Of a stretch of DNA of 64,000 nucleotides, positions 54,811 to 63,261 are shown piece after piece (the first letter of the stretch is position 1; every line of letters starts with the position of its first letter). The notes below the pieces were generated by a model. That model was not told where the DNA came from. It did not search any database and saw only the letters and a program-made list of their open reading frames with translations. This DNA comes from a virus. The stretch is from the IMG/VR virus record IMGVR_UViG_3300020601_000007, positions 1 through 64,000 of that record; one strand, given 5' to 3'. The translations under genes and the position numbers were made by a program.

Positions 54811-55587
54811 TCATTGATATGCCTCCCTCATCGCTGTGTCAAAGGCAGCGTCAAACATCTGCTCTTGGCTTTGTTCTTGCTCCATGTATTCATTGATGGT
54901 TTCCGCATGGCCGTAGGGACGTCCGTCTGTCCCGACGCCATTGATGTAGTCGTAATCGAAAATCAACATCGAAATGCGGTTTCGCCCGACCGAGTCTGGG
55001 ACACGCACGATGGGAATCCCATCCTTCTCGGCTTCAATGAAGGCTTCTCCCCACTTGGAGGCAAGGGGTGTTTGCGGCTTTTCTGCGGGTTTCTTGATGG
55101 GGATGAACGAAACCCCCTTCTTCCTCATCTGACGGAAAAAGCCGCGCTCGTTTTCCCTTTCTTCTTGCTCCATCCACTCACTGAGCAATTTGAACAACTG
55201 AAGTGCTTGTGGGCAATACGTTCCCGACATTGGTCGTCCACGCCCCGGGATGACACCGGTCCATGGTGTGAACTGGATTGTTCGGCCACGGTCGTCGAGA
55301 AGGTATTCTCGCTTAAGGTCCCCGTAGTCTTGATTGCGACAATCCACCCCAGTGACGACGCACTGGTATGGTTTGTTGTGCTTGTAGCCGAAGAACCCAA
55401 TGGTTCGCTTCACTGGCTTCAGCGTCTTGACAGCGCGCTTGATGTTTTTCTTTCGCGCACGCACGGGGTCGGCGTGTCGGCTAAACTCAAAGTCGATGAC
55501 AGGCGTCACCGCATCCCAGTCCATGTTTCGGTTCTGTGGCAAGGTGCCAAACAGTTCTTTCATTCGTTCCTCTTGGTAGTTGTTCAT
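54811..55587 (-). CDS. Hypothetical protein, 258 aa
   Basis: MNNYQEERMKELFGTLPQNR; mixed alpha/beta, with basic RARKKNIKRAVKTLK and a C-terminal acidic Gln-rich helix. The ATG overlaps the GTPase stop (ATGA), so the two are probably co-translated partners. Not recognised. Confidence 0.82.
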   Translation of the reverse strand: MNNYQEERMKELFGTLPQNRNMDWDAVTPVIDFEFSRHADPVRARKKNIKRAVKTLKPVKRTIGFFGYKHNKPYQCVVTGVDCRNQDYGDLKREYLLDDRGRTIQFTPWTGVIPGRGRPMSGTYCPQALQLFKLLSEWMEQEERENERGFFRQMRKKGVSFIPIKKPAEKPQTPLASKWGEAFIEAEKDGIPIVRVPDSVGRNRISMLIFDYDYINGVGTDGRPYGHAETINEYMEQEQSQEQMFDAAFDTAMREAYQ

Positions 55588-56318
55588 AGGTCACTCATCC
55601 CTTTCATTATCGCGTCTTCCACGTTCCAGCCAACCATGGCCGATACAGCGTCCACCCTTGCCGGGATGCGCATTTCTTGGAGTTGGTAAAGGTGTTCCTT
55701 GAAAGGAGCGAAAATCGGGTGTTCTGAAATCAAACCCCGCTCCCATTGAGAATAACCCTGTTCATCCATCCATTCGTCAGCCTTGTTTGCGAGAATAATG
55801 ATGCGTGAAGGACGCCACTTTCGCGCCTTGAAGCGCCGAATGAGACCGATTCCCCGTGGTTTCTTTCCTGTCATGAGGGACTCCACGATGTATCCGAGAG
55901 CCAATTGATTCGATGTGTCGTCTGGATTGAGGAGATGACGGTGGTCAATCATGATGATGAGCGTTTTGATTCGACGCTGATACATGTCTCGCAACCACAT
56001 GGGGAAATATTCCTTGTGCCCACCAATGTCCCTTGAAACGACCGTTTTGTGGAGGCCATCTGAACGGACCCTGTGGATTTGCTTTGTCGGCATTTTGTGG
56101 TTTCTGGTCAGCCAAGAGCGCCGGTGATGCGTCCTCTCATTTTCCCCCAACGGGCGAACCTTTCCTTCTGTCATCAATTGGCGGTCGAGGGTTGACTTCC
56201 CCGTCTCGCTGAAACCATACACACCAATGTTGTGCGTGACGTATGTCCCTGCCTTGTCAAAAAACCGCCAGAAACCGTGAGCAACAACAATTGCGCTGGT
56301 TGAGATGGGGTCGACCAA
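55584..56318 (-). CDS. Small GTPase of Ras/Arf-like superfamily
   Basis: 244 aa from TTG (MVDPISTSAIVVAHG) preceded by GGGGTGAT. P-loop GFSETGKST at 35-43, switch II DIGGHKEYF at 97-105 (the D-x-G-G of Arf/Sar/Rag proteins, with His where Gln is usual), G4 NKAD at 178-181, G5 SAM near 226. An N-terminal hydrophobic stretch may anchor it. Placement in the virion/membrane block suggests a membrane-remodelling or assembly role; a packaging ATPase is less likely because of NKxD. Confidence 0.87.
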   Translation of the reverse strand: MVDPISTSAIVVAHGFWRFFDKAGTYVTHNIGVYGFSETGKSTLDRQLMTEGKVRPLGENERTHHRRSWLTRNHKMPTKQIHRVRSDGLHKTVVSRDIGGHKEYFPMWLRDMYQRRIKTLIIMIDHRHLLNPDDTSNQLALGYIVESLMTGKKPRGIGLIRRFKARKWRPSRIIILANKADEWMDEQGYSQWERGLISEHPIFAPFKEHLYQLQEMRIPARVDAVSAMVGWNVEDAIMKGMSDL

Positions 56319-56322
56319 TCAA

Positions 56323-56541
56323 TCACCCCAGAATCCATCCGATGATACCAGCGTGACCCGATGCCTTGTAGATGGCGTAGTCGGTGACCGCTGTCACGAC
56401 CACGCCAGTGCCTGTGAGAATCAGGGACCAGAAGGCGTATTTGATGCGCAGGTATCGCATCGCCCATGTTGTCCCCAAGTGCGTGTTTTTCATCAGGGAT
56501 TCCACTTGAGCGTCCTGACTGTCGTTGAAAATGATGCCCAT
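56323..56541 (-). CDS. Two-TM protein, 72 aa
   Basis: MGIIFNDSQDAQVESLMKNT; helices KYAFWSLILTGTGVVVTAV and GHAGIIGWILG. Stops 4 nt before the GTPase start, so the pair is probably co-expressed. Confidence 0.78.
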   Translation of the reverse strand: MGIIFNDSQDAQVESLMKNTHLGTTWAMRYLRIKYAFWSLILTGTGVVVTAVTDYAIYKASGHAGIIGWILG

Positions 56542-56650
56542 TTCACTCTCCCCTGCTGTTCATTCCACAATCATCGGTGTTGATAACACCGTTGGTCTCC
56601 ACGGACCATGCGCTTGCATGTGCCCCCAGAGGCCGTTGGTGCACCGCATC

Positions 56651-57382
56651 TCACTCCGCTGCTTCGGTCATCGGCTCGGTCCCGCTTGGTGTCAAGTCGA
56701 GCGAACTCGTCGCGGATGATGGAGCGGAGGGTTGCGTAGTCGGGATAGGGGAGTTCAGCGTCAGTTTCGGGCCTATCGGGATTCCCATGATTCGGTGCCG
56801 GTCGATTCCGAACTGCTCCGGGGTCAGGGGTGCTTGCGGTGCTGATTGGCTTTGTAATGCCTGAATCTGCGCCATCACCTGCTGAATCCCTTCCAAGTTT
56901 CCCATCAGTTGCTGAGATTCTGTTGGGGTGATGACATTGTCTGCCATCGCTGCTGAGAGGTTTCCCTGATACATGGCCATCTGTTGTCCAAGAACCACCT
57001 CAAGTTGTGCCTTTTCCTGCTCGAACTTCAATTGTGCCATGCGGCGTCGGTTGGAGTTCCGCATTCGCTTGAGTTGTCGGCGGTGCTGGGAGGAATCCTC
57101 AAACATCGCTCGGTAGATGAAATAGAACGCTGCTTGGACTGAAAACCCAGCGAACCCGTAGAAAATAGCGCTCTCGTATGCAGTGTTGAAGTGGCTCCAT
57201 GTCCAGTTCACATACAGCAGAATACAAAACGCAAGCAAAATTGATTGGAACAACATGGTTCCAAGCAATCGCAACTCGCTCTCTCGCAACTGGTCCCGGT
57301 AGTCCTGCTCTTCGTCACTGACTTCACCCAAAAGGGTGTTCAGGAGCGGGTTGTTCCCAATGATGTCAGGACTGACAACCAA
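56651..57382 (-). CDS. Two-TM protein with Gln-rich helix, 243 aa
   Basis: I prefer the TTG (LVVSPDIIGNNPLL) preceded by GAGGTGG; an ATG 17 codons upstream would lie inside the overlapping small gene. Two TM helices (LFQSILLAFCILLYVNW; IFYGFAGFSVQAAFYFIY), then a basic coiled coil (RRQLKRMRNSNRRRMAQLKF) and a Pro/Gln/Ser tail. Likely virion membrane protein. Confidence 0.78.
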   Translation of the reverse strand: MVVSPDIIGNNPLLNTLLGEVSDEEQDYRDQLRESELRLLGTMLFQSILLAFCILLYVNWTWSHFNTAYESAIFYGFAGFSVQAAFYFIYRAMFEDSSQHRRQLKRMRNSNRRRMAQLKFEQEKAQLEVVLGQQMAMYQGNLSAAMADNVITPTESQQLMGNLEGIQQVMAQIQALQSQSAPQAPLTPEQFGIDRHRIMGIPIGPKLTLNSPIPTTQPSAPSSATSSLDLTPSGTEPMTEAAE

Positions 57383-57536
57383 TTCGTGCCACCTCCAAAA
57401 GTCCAAGCATTTCAATCCGGTCTGCTGGTTCATGCGTGAAGAGTTCAACCCCTTCGGGGCCCTCCACAATCACCAGAAACCTTGCCTCGGAACCTCGCAG
57501 GGCCCGGATACCTTCCTGTATTTGTTTCACATTCAT
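57366..57536 (-). CDS. Small protein, 56 aa
   Basis: MNVKQIQEGIRALRGSEARF, then LVIVEGPEGVELFTHEPADR. The ATG follows the previous stop (TGAATG) and the C-terminus overlaps the next gene by 17 nt (more if that gene uses its upstream ATG). A coherent alpha/beta mini-domain argues that it is real. Confidence 0.7.
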   Translation of the reverse strand: MNVKQIQEGIRALRGSEARFLVIVEGPEGVELFTHEPADRIEMLGLLEVARIGCQS

Positions 57537-57815
57537 TCAATTCACCTTGTAGGTTTTGAGGATAACCTGAACATCCTTCATTGAGTCAGAACTGAGATTC
57601 CCCTCCATCACTTCAAACAACTTCATGGCAGTTTTGAGGGATTTGGGAAACCAAAAGAGGTCGTATTTCGGACTTTTCTCGATGGTAATGCCGTTCCCAT
57701 CGAAATTGTATTCCTTCGTGCTGAACCACTCATCGGGGAGTGTCATTTCCCAGTCTCGCGCCTCTTGAAGACCACGGACAGACTTCACCAACTTGACACA
57801 GACTTGATTCGTCAT
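57537..57815 (-). CDS. Hypothetical protein, 92 aa
   Basis: MTNQVCVKLVKSVRGLQEAR, with GGAGAGTGA before the ATG, 4 nt after the thermosome stop. Beta-rich middle (KEYNFDGNGITIEKSPKYDL), then two helices. Unknown. Confidence 0.78.
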   Translation of the reverse strand: MTNQVCVKLVKSVRGLQEARDWEMTLPDEWFSTKEYNFDGNGITIEKSPKYDLFWFPKSLKTAMKLFEVMEGNLSSDSMKDVQVILKTYKVN

Positions 57816-57819
57816 TTGC

Positions 57820-59358
57820 TCACTCTCCGAATTCGTCCGGTTCACGGGCGATGATGATGTTGTCAATACGCAAGAGCATGGACGCCGTGGACGTAGCAGA
57901 CTCAAGAGCGCGTAGAACGACCTTCATCGGCTCCACGACCTTTTCTGCTGCCATGTCGACGACCTCCCCAGTGTAGACGTTGAGGCCTGCGGTCTTGTTG
58001 CCCTCTGCGTGTGCCTTGCGAAGTTCTCGAAGGGTGGCGATAGGCTGCATCTGCCCGCTGTTCTCGGCAAGGGTCAGGGGGATGATTTCCAGTGCATCTG
58101 CGAATGCTTCGACTGCGAGGGACTCAAGTCCACCGACGCTCGTAGCGAATTCACGCAGGCGAATAGCCAACTCAACTTGAGATGCTCCTCCGCCCGCCAG
58201 AACCTTGCCCTCTTTGCGAGCAACGTGAACGACACCGATTGCATCATCCATGGCACGAGCGATTTCTTGGGATGCCTGCTGGGTAGGGGCTTGGACCACG
58301 ATGGAAACAGCGTTCTTGTTTGGTGTTCCTCGTAGCAAAAAGAAACCGCGCTGTCCGTTGGTGGACTCGACCTCTTCAATGGCCTCGCATGTTCCGAGGT
58401 CGTCAGACTCAAGGTCTTCGAGTTCTGCCACGATGAGAGCGTTGGTCGCATCAGAGATGGCCTCAAGGTTGGAGGCGGAACAGCGGCGACAGGCGATGAT
58501 GCCGTTGCGAGCGAAAATTTCAGCAAGGGTCGGGTGAATGTCCTTCATTGTCAGAATAACGTTCGTTCCAAGGTTGGCGATGTGTTCAGCCATGTTGGCG
58601 ATGAGAGTGCGCTGGCGCTGACGGAAGGCTTCGGCTTCTTCTGCACTGTTGAATTGGAGGTTGGTCCCCTTCGCCATGGCAGGTAGGTCAAGAGCACCTT
58701 CAATGAGAGCGATGCGCGCATTGTCAAGGCTGGAAGGCATGGCGCTGTGCATTTTCATTTGACCGACGAGAATGCCGTCAGGAGCATAGGACTCCGAAAC
58801 GGGAGAACCGTAGCGAGAAAGGACATTGATGGAACCCGGTGCAGCCTGCTCGGTTGCCTTCACGCACAGTTCAGCCAGATGTTCTCGTTCCACTTCTGCG
58901 GTTTTCCCTGTCATGGCGGTCATAGCGATGTCCAAGAAATATTCGTCAGCAGGGATGGTCAGGTCCTCGATGATTTCTTGGCACTTAGCAAGGGCGATTT
59001 GGTATCCATTGACGATGGTTGTTGGGTGGACTCGCTTTGCGAGAAGGTCTTCCGCTTGCTTCAGCAGTTCTCCGGTCTTGACAATGGCTGATGTGGTTCC
59101 GTCGTAGCACTCTTCTTCCTGCGTGCGTGCGACTTCCACCATCATTTTTGCAGTGGCGTGCGTGAAGTTCGTTTCTTTCAGGATGGTTGCACCATCATTG
59201 GTGATGACGGTTCGGCCAGTGGCATCGACCAACTGCTTGTCCATCCCCTTTGGTCCAAGTGTTGAGCGAACGAGTTCAGCGACAAATTTGCCGATGCTGA
59301 TGTTCACTTCTTGGGCGGTTTGCTGCTTTTGCTGCTTCGCGTCGGTGGGTTGACTCAT
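57820..59358 (-). CDS. thsA: Thermosome / group II chaperonin subunit
   Basis: 512 aa, MSQPTDAKQQKQQTAQEVNI. Clear blocks: VRSTLGPKGMDKQLVD, TNDGATILKETNFTHATAKMM, CYDGTTSAIVKTGELL (ATPase loop, normally GDGTT), GGGASQVELAIRLREFA and GLNVYTGEVVDM. Slightly shorter than host thermosomes (520-550) and lacking the Gly/Met-rich C-terminal tail. It would fold viral proteins in a two-ring chamber. Virus-encoded group II chaperonins are known from marine archaeal viruses. Confidence 0.95.
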   Translation of the reverse strand: MSQPTDAKQQKQQTAQEVNISIGKFVAELVRSTLGPKGMDKQLVDATGRTVITNDGATILKETNFTHATAKMMVEVARTQEEECYDGTTSAIVKTGELLKQAEDLLAKRVHPTTIVNGYQIALAKCQEIIEDLTIPADEYFLDIAMTAMTGKTAEVEREHLAELCVKATEQAAPGSINVLSRYGSPVSESYAPDGILVGQMKMHSAMPSSLDNARIALIEGALDLPAMAKGTNLQFNSAEEAEAFRQRQRTLIANMAEHIANLGTNVILTMKDIHPTLAEIFARNGIIACRRCSASNLEAISDATNALIVAELEDLESDDLGTCEAIEEVESTNGQRGFFLLRGTPNKNAVSIVVQAPTQQASQEIARAMDDAIGVVHVARKEGKVLAGGGASQVELAIRLREFATSVGGLESLAVEAFADALEIIPLTLAENSGQMQPIATLRELRKAHAEGNKTAGLNVYTGEVVDMAAEKVVEPMKVVLRALESATSTASMLLRIDNIIIAREPDEFGE

Positions 59359-59404
59359 GTTTCTCAGAAGGGCCCGTTTGACAAGTGGGCTTAAAGGAAG
59401 CGGC

Positions 59405-59872
59405 TCAAACCGCAATCCAATGAAGGGTCTGACTGCCACTGGCTGCACACAAGAAAATGGATGAACCACGTGTGATTTCAAGGGTCAGCGAACCACCTGC
59501 CGCAATTGGGAAGCCGACGGTTGCTGAAGTCGCTGAATTTCCTACCCGAATGACTTGCCCGTTTCCAGAATCTGCGCTGAGCGTGATGCTACGTTGCGCG
59601 ACAATCGGGATGATTTGATTGTTGGTCCCGCTTGCATAGGCGTCGGAATAATAGTCGTCAAGAGAACGTGCGGTGTTCGTGATGGTCATCGACACGAAGC
59701 CGTATTCAGTCCCTCCTGCACTGCGCAGTGATGGGAACTTCTCAACGCCACTATCTACGGTCTTCAATTTGGCGTAAGCGGAATCAGAATCAACCACGCC
59801 TTCGAGGGGGTAATTGTCAGCCCCACCCGAACTGGGTCCTTTGCGCTTGACGCTTATGGGTTCTCCTGCCAT
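59405..59872 (-). CDS. Ser/Gly/Thr-rich beta protein, possible virion component
   Basis: 155 aa, MAGEPISVKRKGPSSGGADN. Beta-strand pattern with short Ser/Gly/Thr repeats (RSITLSADSGNGQVIRVGNS; GGSLTLEITRGSSIFLCAAS), as in small capsid-decorating or tail-fibre-like jelly-roll proteins. Just upstream of the thermosome in the same direction. Assignment by composition only. Confidence 0.8.
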   Translation of the reverse strand: MAGEPISVKRKGPSSGGADNYPLEGVVDSDSAYAKLKTVDSGVEKFPSLRSAGGTEYGFVSMTITNTARSLDDYYSDAYASGTNNQIIPIVAQRSITLSADSGNGQVIRVGNSATSATVGFPIAAGGSLTLEITRGSSIFLCAASGSQTLHWIAV

Positions 59873-59926
59873 GATGACAATGCAGGGTGCTCTTGCTCTT
59901 GAGTGTTTCTGAACATGGGATGCTTT

Positions 59927-60391
59927 ATGACCACAACGTCAAGAGCGTGCAGCATGAAGGTCGTAAGCCGCCCGGAAGTCAAAGGTCCAACAGGGAACTG
60001 CAAAGCATGTGGGTCAGTGACTCGCTCACACATCCTCGAGAAAGCCACTTATGAGGAATACGAAATCGTCACATCGGAAGAATACGAAGAATACGTTGAC
60101 GACTTTGAAGAGGAAACCGGAGAGGAGGAAATTGAACTCCGATACCGTTTGCTTGACCGTCCGACTGTCATGTGTCATCGTTGCTGGGTTCCCTTCCGAG
60201 AGGCTCAGTGCACTCACCTTGAAGAGCACCTCGAAGAATGGCTGGAGGCCCCGCTGGAACACACTCCAAAAATCAAAGTGTTCCTTGCCCGATGGAAATA
60301 CCACTGCTTTGACGAAATTGCAGACAAAGGCAAAGACAACGTCCGTTCTCTTCGCACTGCCATCAAGGAGGCGATGTTGAATGTCGAATGA
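59927..60391 (+). CDS. Acidic zinc-ribbon protein, 154 aa
   Basis: MTTTSRACSMKVVSRPEVKG; a later ATG (MKVVSR) is possible. CKAC and CHRC pairs about 55 residues apart, separated by an acidic insert (YEEYVDDFEEETGEEEIEL), then a basic helical end. Starts a short plus-strand operon. Confidence 0.78.
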   Translation: MTTTSRACSMKVVSRPEVKGPTGNCKACGSVTRSHILEKATYEEYEIVTSEEYEEYVDDFEEETGEEEIELRYRLLDRPTVMCHRCWVPFREAQCTHLEEHLEEWLEAPLEHTPKIKVFLARWKYHCFDEIADKGKDNVRSLRTAIKEAMLNVE

Positions 60392-60611
60392 AAAAGCCAT
60401 GGCCATCATTGACGACTGTCGTGCTCGTCTCCAAGAAGCCGGGGTCGAGGATGTCATGATTGCGATGGGCGGGGAGGGCGGGGTTGCTTTCTCCTTCAGT
60501 GGCGCTACGAAGACACTCGCCTACCTCTCAATGTCTGCATGGCTTGAAGTCATGATGTCGTCCATGGCGAGTCAGCATGTGGAATCAGGACCACTGACAG
60601 ATGATATTTGA
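60381..60611 (+). CDS. Small hypothetical protein, 76 aa
   Basis: MSNEKAMAIIDDCRARLQEA; helix, beta hairpin (GGEGGVAFSFSGATKTLAYL), helix. Overlaps the previous gene by 11 nt. Unknown. Confidence 0.74.
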   Translation: MSNEKAMAIIDDCRARLQEAGVEDVMIAMGGEGGVAFSFSGATKTLAYLSMSAWLEVMMSSMASQHVESGPLTDDI

Positions 60612-60621
60612 GGTTGGTAAC

Positions 60622-61248
60622 ATGGCAAAAGACGAACGAATCAAAGCAAACGAATGGGAGGTCAAAAAGCGGTGCCCGATTTGCAGCGACATCGCTGCGA
60701 ACAAAATCGACCTTGAAGGAGAACAACTGTTTGATGACCCTGAGAAGAAGAAGCCGATGTTCTGTCCCAACATTCTGGACAAAGAAACCGGGCAAATGTG
60801 TGGGCACACCGACATCCGTATTTTCCACGAAATTGGTTCAGTGGAAATCGCACGCACGTCCACGCGTGGGGACACGCAGCCTTGGGCACACATTACGGTT
60901 GTCCGATGCATGTCCTGCGACTGGCGGCATGTTGTCGCCACCAACCCCTGTTTGGGCAACCCGTGGGACGAAGTGATGGGCTTTGCACGCCCGATGGACC
61001 AATCGAAGGAGACCAAGCGCAAGATTCGGTTCTCCAACGAGCAGGCGGTCGGACTGCGAGCGCATGATGAGAAATACGACAAGAAAACGGCTCTCCGGAA
61101 CAAAAGGTATAAGTCCACGCGTAAGGTGCGTAATCATGAGGAGGGTGGAAAGGCATCCCAAGGAACAGAAAGTGAGTTCACCTATGTCCCGACAAAAGAA
61201 GAGAAGCGCCTCCCCCGATTCAGCAAAAACAAAAAGAAAAAGGATTGA
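60622..61248 (+). CDS. Zinc-ribbon protein with basic tail, 208 aa
   Basis: MAKDERIKANEWEVKKRCPI, GAGGTTGG before the ATG. CPIC, then CPNI...C-GH and later CMSCDWRHV form zinc sites in the first 120 residues. The C-terminal 80 residues are Lys/Arg-rich (KKKD end) and likely bind nucleic acid. Resembles no named factor; it is not an evident TFS or TFB. Confidence 0.8.
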   Translation: MAKDERIKANEWEVKKRCPICSDIAANKIDLEGEQLFDDPEKKKPMFCPNILDKETGQMCGHTDIRIFHEIGSVEIARTSTRGDTQPWAHITVVRCMSCDWRHVVATNPCLGNPWDEVMGFARPMDQSKETKRKIRFSNEQAVGLRAHDEKYDKKTALRNKRYKSTRKVRNHEEGGKASQGTESEFTYVPTKEEKRLPRFSKNKKKKD

Positions 61249-61253
61249 TTGAG

Positions 61254-61430
61254 ATGGCAAAAGAAATCAAAGAAACGAACATCAGCGTGAGCATGAACTA
61301 CAAAGGACTCGAATTCACCTTGTCCCAGCAAGTCAGCAACTACGAACTCGAAGAGCGACTCGACATTTTGGTCGCTCAAGTCAAGGCGTTGTCTGCTGCC
61401 TCCGCTGGCTTGGCAGACCCCGAAGCCTGA
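61254..61430 (+). CDS. Small protein, 58 aa
   Basis: MAKEIKETNISVSMNYKGLE; two strands and a helix (YELEERLDILVAQVKALSAA). Last gene of the plus-strand operon, 1 nt from a convergent stop. Confidence 0.74.
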   Translation: MAKEIKETNISVSMNYKGLEFTLSQQVSNYELEERLDILVAQVKALSAASAGLADPEA

Positions 61431-61431
61431 T

Positions 61432-61779
61432 TCAAGCACGCTTTTTTGCGTAGCGGTATGCCAGCAAAGGCAGACCGATTAAAATCGTCAGATTTACCAC
61501 TGTTTTGGCCACAGCGCCAGCGTTCTCGCTGACCTTTTCCCTGACCTGCTCAACCGGTGTTGGTTTGTCGGGTGGGGCTAACGGGCCAAAGAAACCACTG
61601 GCTGACATGTCTACGCCTTGATACACTCCACCTCGACGCTTCGAGAATGGCGCAGCGCTCTTCTCATATCGGTTGTCGAGAGCGAGACTGTTGAAATCAT
61701 CTGCCCACGTCCTTGACATCGGGTCATGAGCGTGCGGGCTGAACCGTGTGGTCTTACGGTGCATGTCGTCGTGTCCCAC
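61432..61779 (-). CDS. C-terminally anchored protein, 115 aa
   Basis: GTG start (MGHDDMHRKTTRFSPHAHD) with GGTGGGAG upstream. His/Arg/Pro-rich soluble part, then TM helix (VVNLTILIGLPLLAYRYA) and basic end. Probable virion membrane protein. Confidence 0.76.
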   Translation of the reverse strand: MGHDDMHRKTTRFSPHAHDPMSRTWADDFNSLALDNRYEKSAAPFSKRRGGVYQGVDMSASGFFGPLAPPDKPTPVEQVREKVSENAGAVAKTVVNLTILIGLPLLAYRYAKKRA

Positions 61780-61788
61780 GCTCCCACC

Positions 61789-61953
61789 TCACTTTTGATT
61801 CCTTTCTACCAAAAACATCCCGGTGTGGGCAGCACTGTATCCAAGGAACGCCACTGCGAGACCCCTGCGCCCTCCCTTGAAGTGGTAAGCGGATAGGCCA
61901 AGGCAAGCGGCGGTGACGCTAAGCGTGAGCACCTGAGTGACTGAGAGAGCCAT
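61789..61953 (-). CDS. Small membrane protein, 54 aa
   Basis: MALSVTQVLTLSVTAACLGL, then GLAVAFLGYSAAHTGMFLVE: two hydrophobic helices linked by HFKGGRRG. ATG overlaps the previous stop. Confidence 0.74.
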   Translation of the reverse strand: MALSVTQVLTLSVTAACLGLSAYHFKGGRRGLAVAFLGYSAAHTGMFLVERNQK

Positions 61954-62183
61954 CACCAGAAACCTCCCAAATAGCCCTCAGAATACGCTCGGTGCCTGAA
62001 AGGTGTTCCGGTTTCTTCACCGGAGGATGAGACCCTGTGGGCGTGCTCGTAGAAGTCATTTGAGTTATTAAACGTGACATAAGCGTTGGCTCCCCAAGCA
62101 ACAAGCAAGATGGCCAAGAGCCCGTAGAAAGAAACCATGTCTCTTTCCTCGAGATAGTCGTGGCCGTGGTCAAAATACCCCAT
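61953..62183 (-). CDS. Single-TM protein, 76 aa
   Basis: MGYFDHGHDYLEERDMVSFY; one TM helix (GLLAILLVAWGANAYVTF) then an exposed His/Gly-rich tail. Directly follows the 223-aa gene's stop. Confidence 0.76.
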   Translation of the reverse strand: MGYFDHGHDYLEERDMVSFYGLLAILLVAWGANAYVTFNNSNDFYEHAHRVSSSGEETGTPFRHRAYSEGYLGGFW

Positions 62184-62855
62184 TCAAATCACCACCATGT
62201 CTTCTGCGGTCTCAGGGACGAAGCCATCCATCGAATACAGGTTAGCGACTGCACCCTCGAGTTTGATTTCTTCTCGCTTTGCTCCGAATTGCTGTTTCCC
62301 AGTGAAGTGGGAAGGAGCAGAACCGAGACCGACGCTCTGTGCGATACGGCGTCGTAGAGAAGGCGGAGTGGACCTCATGCGGCCAAACATACCAGAGGAG
62401 GCTCCAGTGCGCTCCAGAAGCGTAGGAGCGGCTTCCTTGGGCATCATGGCGTGGGAGGCACTGGTCGATGTGGTCGTGGAGGTGGAAGCGCCGAGGCCTC
62501 CGAGTTCCTTCAGGCGGTCGGCTTGACCGGAGTGCATTTTCGAGGCGGCTTTCAATTCCGTCTGGATTTTCTCCAATTTCTCTTTTTGAGACTTGGACAG
62601 GTGAGCGAGAGAGGAAGCCTTCTCATGCTTTAGCCATGCTTCAGGTCCTTCTGCTGCGATTCCCATGTTGGCCACGCCATTGGTGTAGGATGCGGAATAC
62701 GGAGAAGAGCCTTTGGGGGCAGTGAGTGCTTTGATGAGACTGGTGCCAGCATAATACAAGGCGACAGCACCACAAAGAGAGACGATGGGGTGTTCATCCA
62801 CGAAACGGTCAAGTTCCGATGCGGTCGGGATAATCGTTCCAATAAATTTCACCAT
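62184..62855 (-). CDS. Membrane-anchored Ser/Thr/Ala-rich protein, 223 aa
   Basis: MVKFIGTIIPTASELDRFVD; TM helix near 25-45 (VSLCGAVALYYAGTSLIKAL), a coiled coil (SKSQKEKLEKIQTELKAASK), Ser/Thr linker and basic C-terminal part (SLRRRIAQSVGLG). Structural protein candidate. Confidence 0.78.
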   Translation of the reverse strand: MVKFIGTIIPTASELDRFVDEHPIVSLCGAVALYYAGTSLIKALTAPKGSSPYSASYTNGVANMGIAAEGPEAWLKHEKASSLAHLSKSQKEKLEKIQTELKAASKMHSGQADRLKELGGLGASTSTTTSTSASHAMMPKEAAPTLLERTGASSGMFGRMRSTPPSLRRRIAQSVGLGSAPSHFTGKQQFGAKREEIKLEGAVANLYSMDGFVPETAEDMVVI

Positions 62856-63244
62856 CAGTTATCACTCCTAAAGGGGTCGTTGCTTTGCTGGTAGAGGTAA
62901 TATCCGCCAGCCCCACCACCGAACACAAGCGCACCAATCCCAGCAGCAAGTGCTGCTTTCTTCAGGGTGTAGGTGTTCAGTCGAGTGGAAAGGGAGGGGG
63001 CTGCCATGATGAGGATGAGACCAAGAAGCGCTCCACCGGCACCGATGGCACCGACTTGAGGAGCATTGAGGGCACCAAGGCCACTCATCTGACGATATGT
63101 CAGGTAGTCGTGAACGGCGTTCAATCGGTCATCTGCCGTAGCAACGTATGTTTGTGCCCACTCATCCACTTTGGTTTCAGGGCCGACGATGTCTTTCAAG
63201 CGAGATGCATTCGCATCTATGGAGCGTATTTGTGAGCGGACCAT
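62855..63244 (-). CDS. Two-TM protein, 129 aa
   Basis: Started at ATG MVRSQIRSIDANASRLKDIV; a longer in-frame form extends 12 codons upstream. TM helices AIGAGGALLGLILIMAAP and AALAAGIGALVFGGGAGGYY. Stop overlaps the next ATG. Confidence 0.76.
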   Translation of the reverse strand: MVRSQIRSIDANASRLKDIVGPETKVDEWAQTYVATADDRLNAVHDYLTYRQMSGLGALNAPQVGAIGAGGALLGLILIMAAPSLSTRLNTYTLKKAALAAGIGALVFGGGAGGYYLYQQSNDPFRSDN

Positions 63245-63261
63245 GTAGTTTGAGTGGCGGC

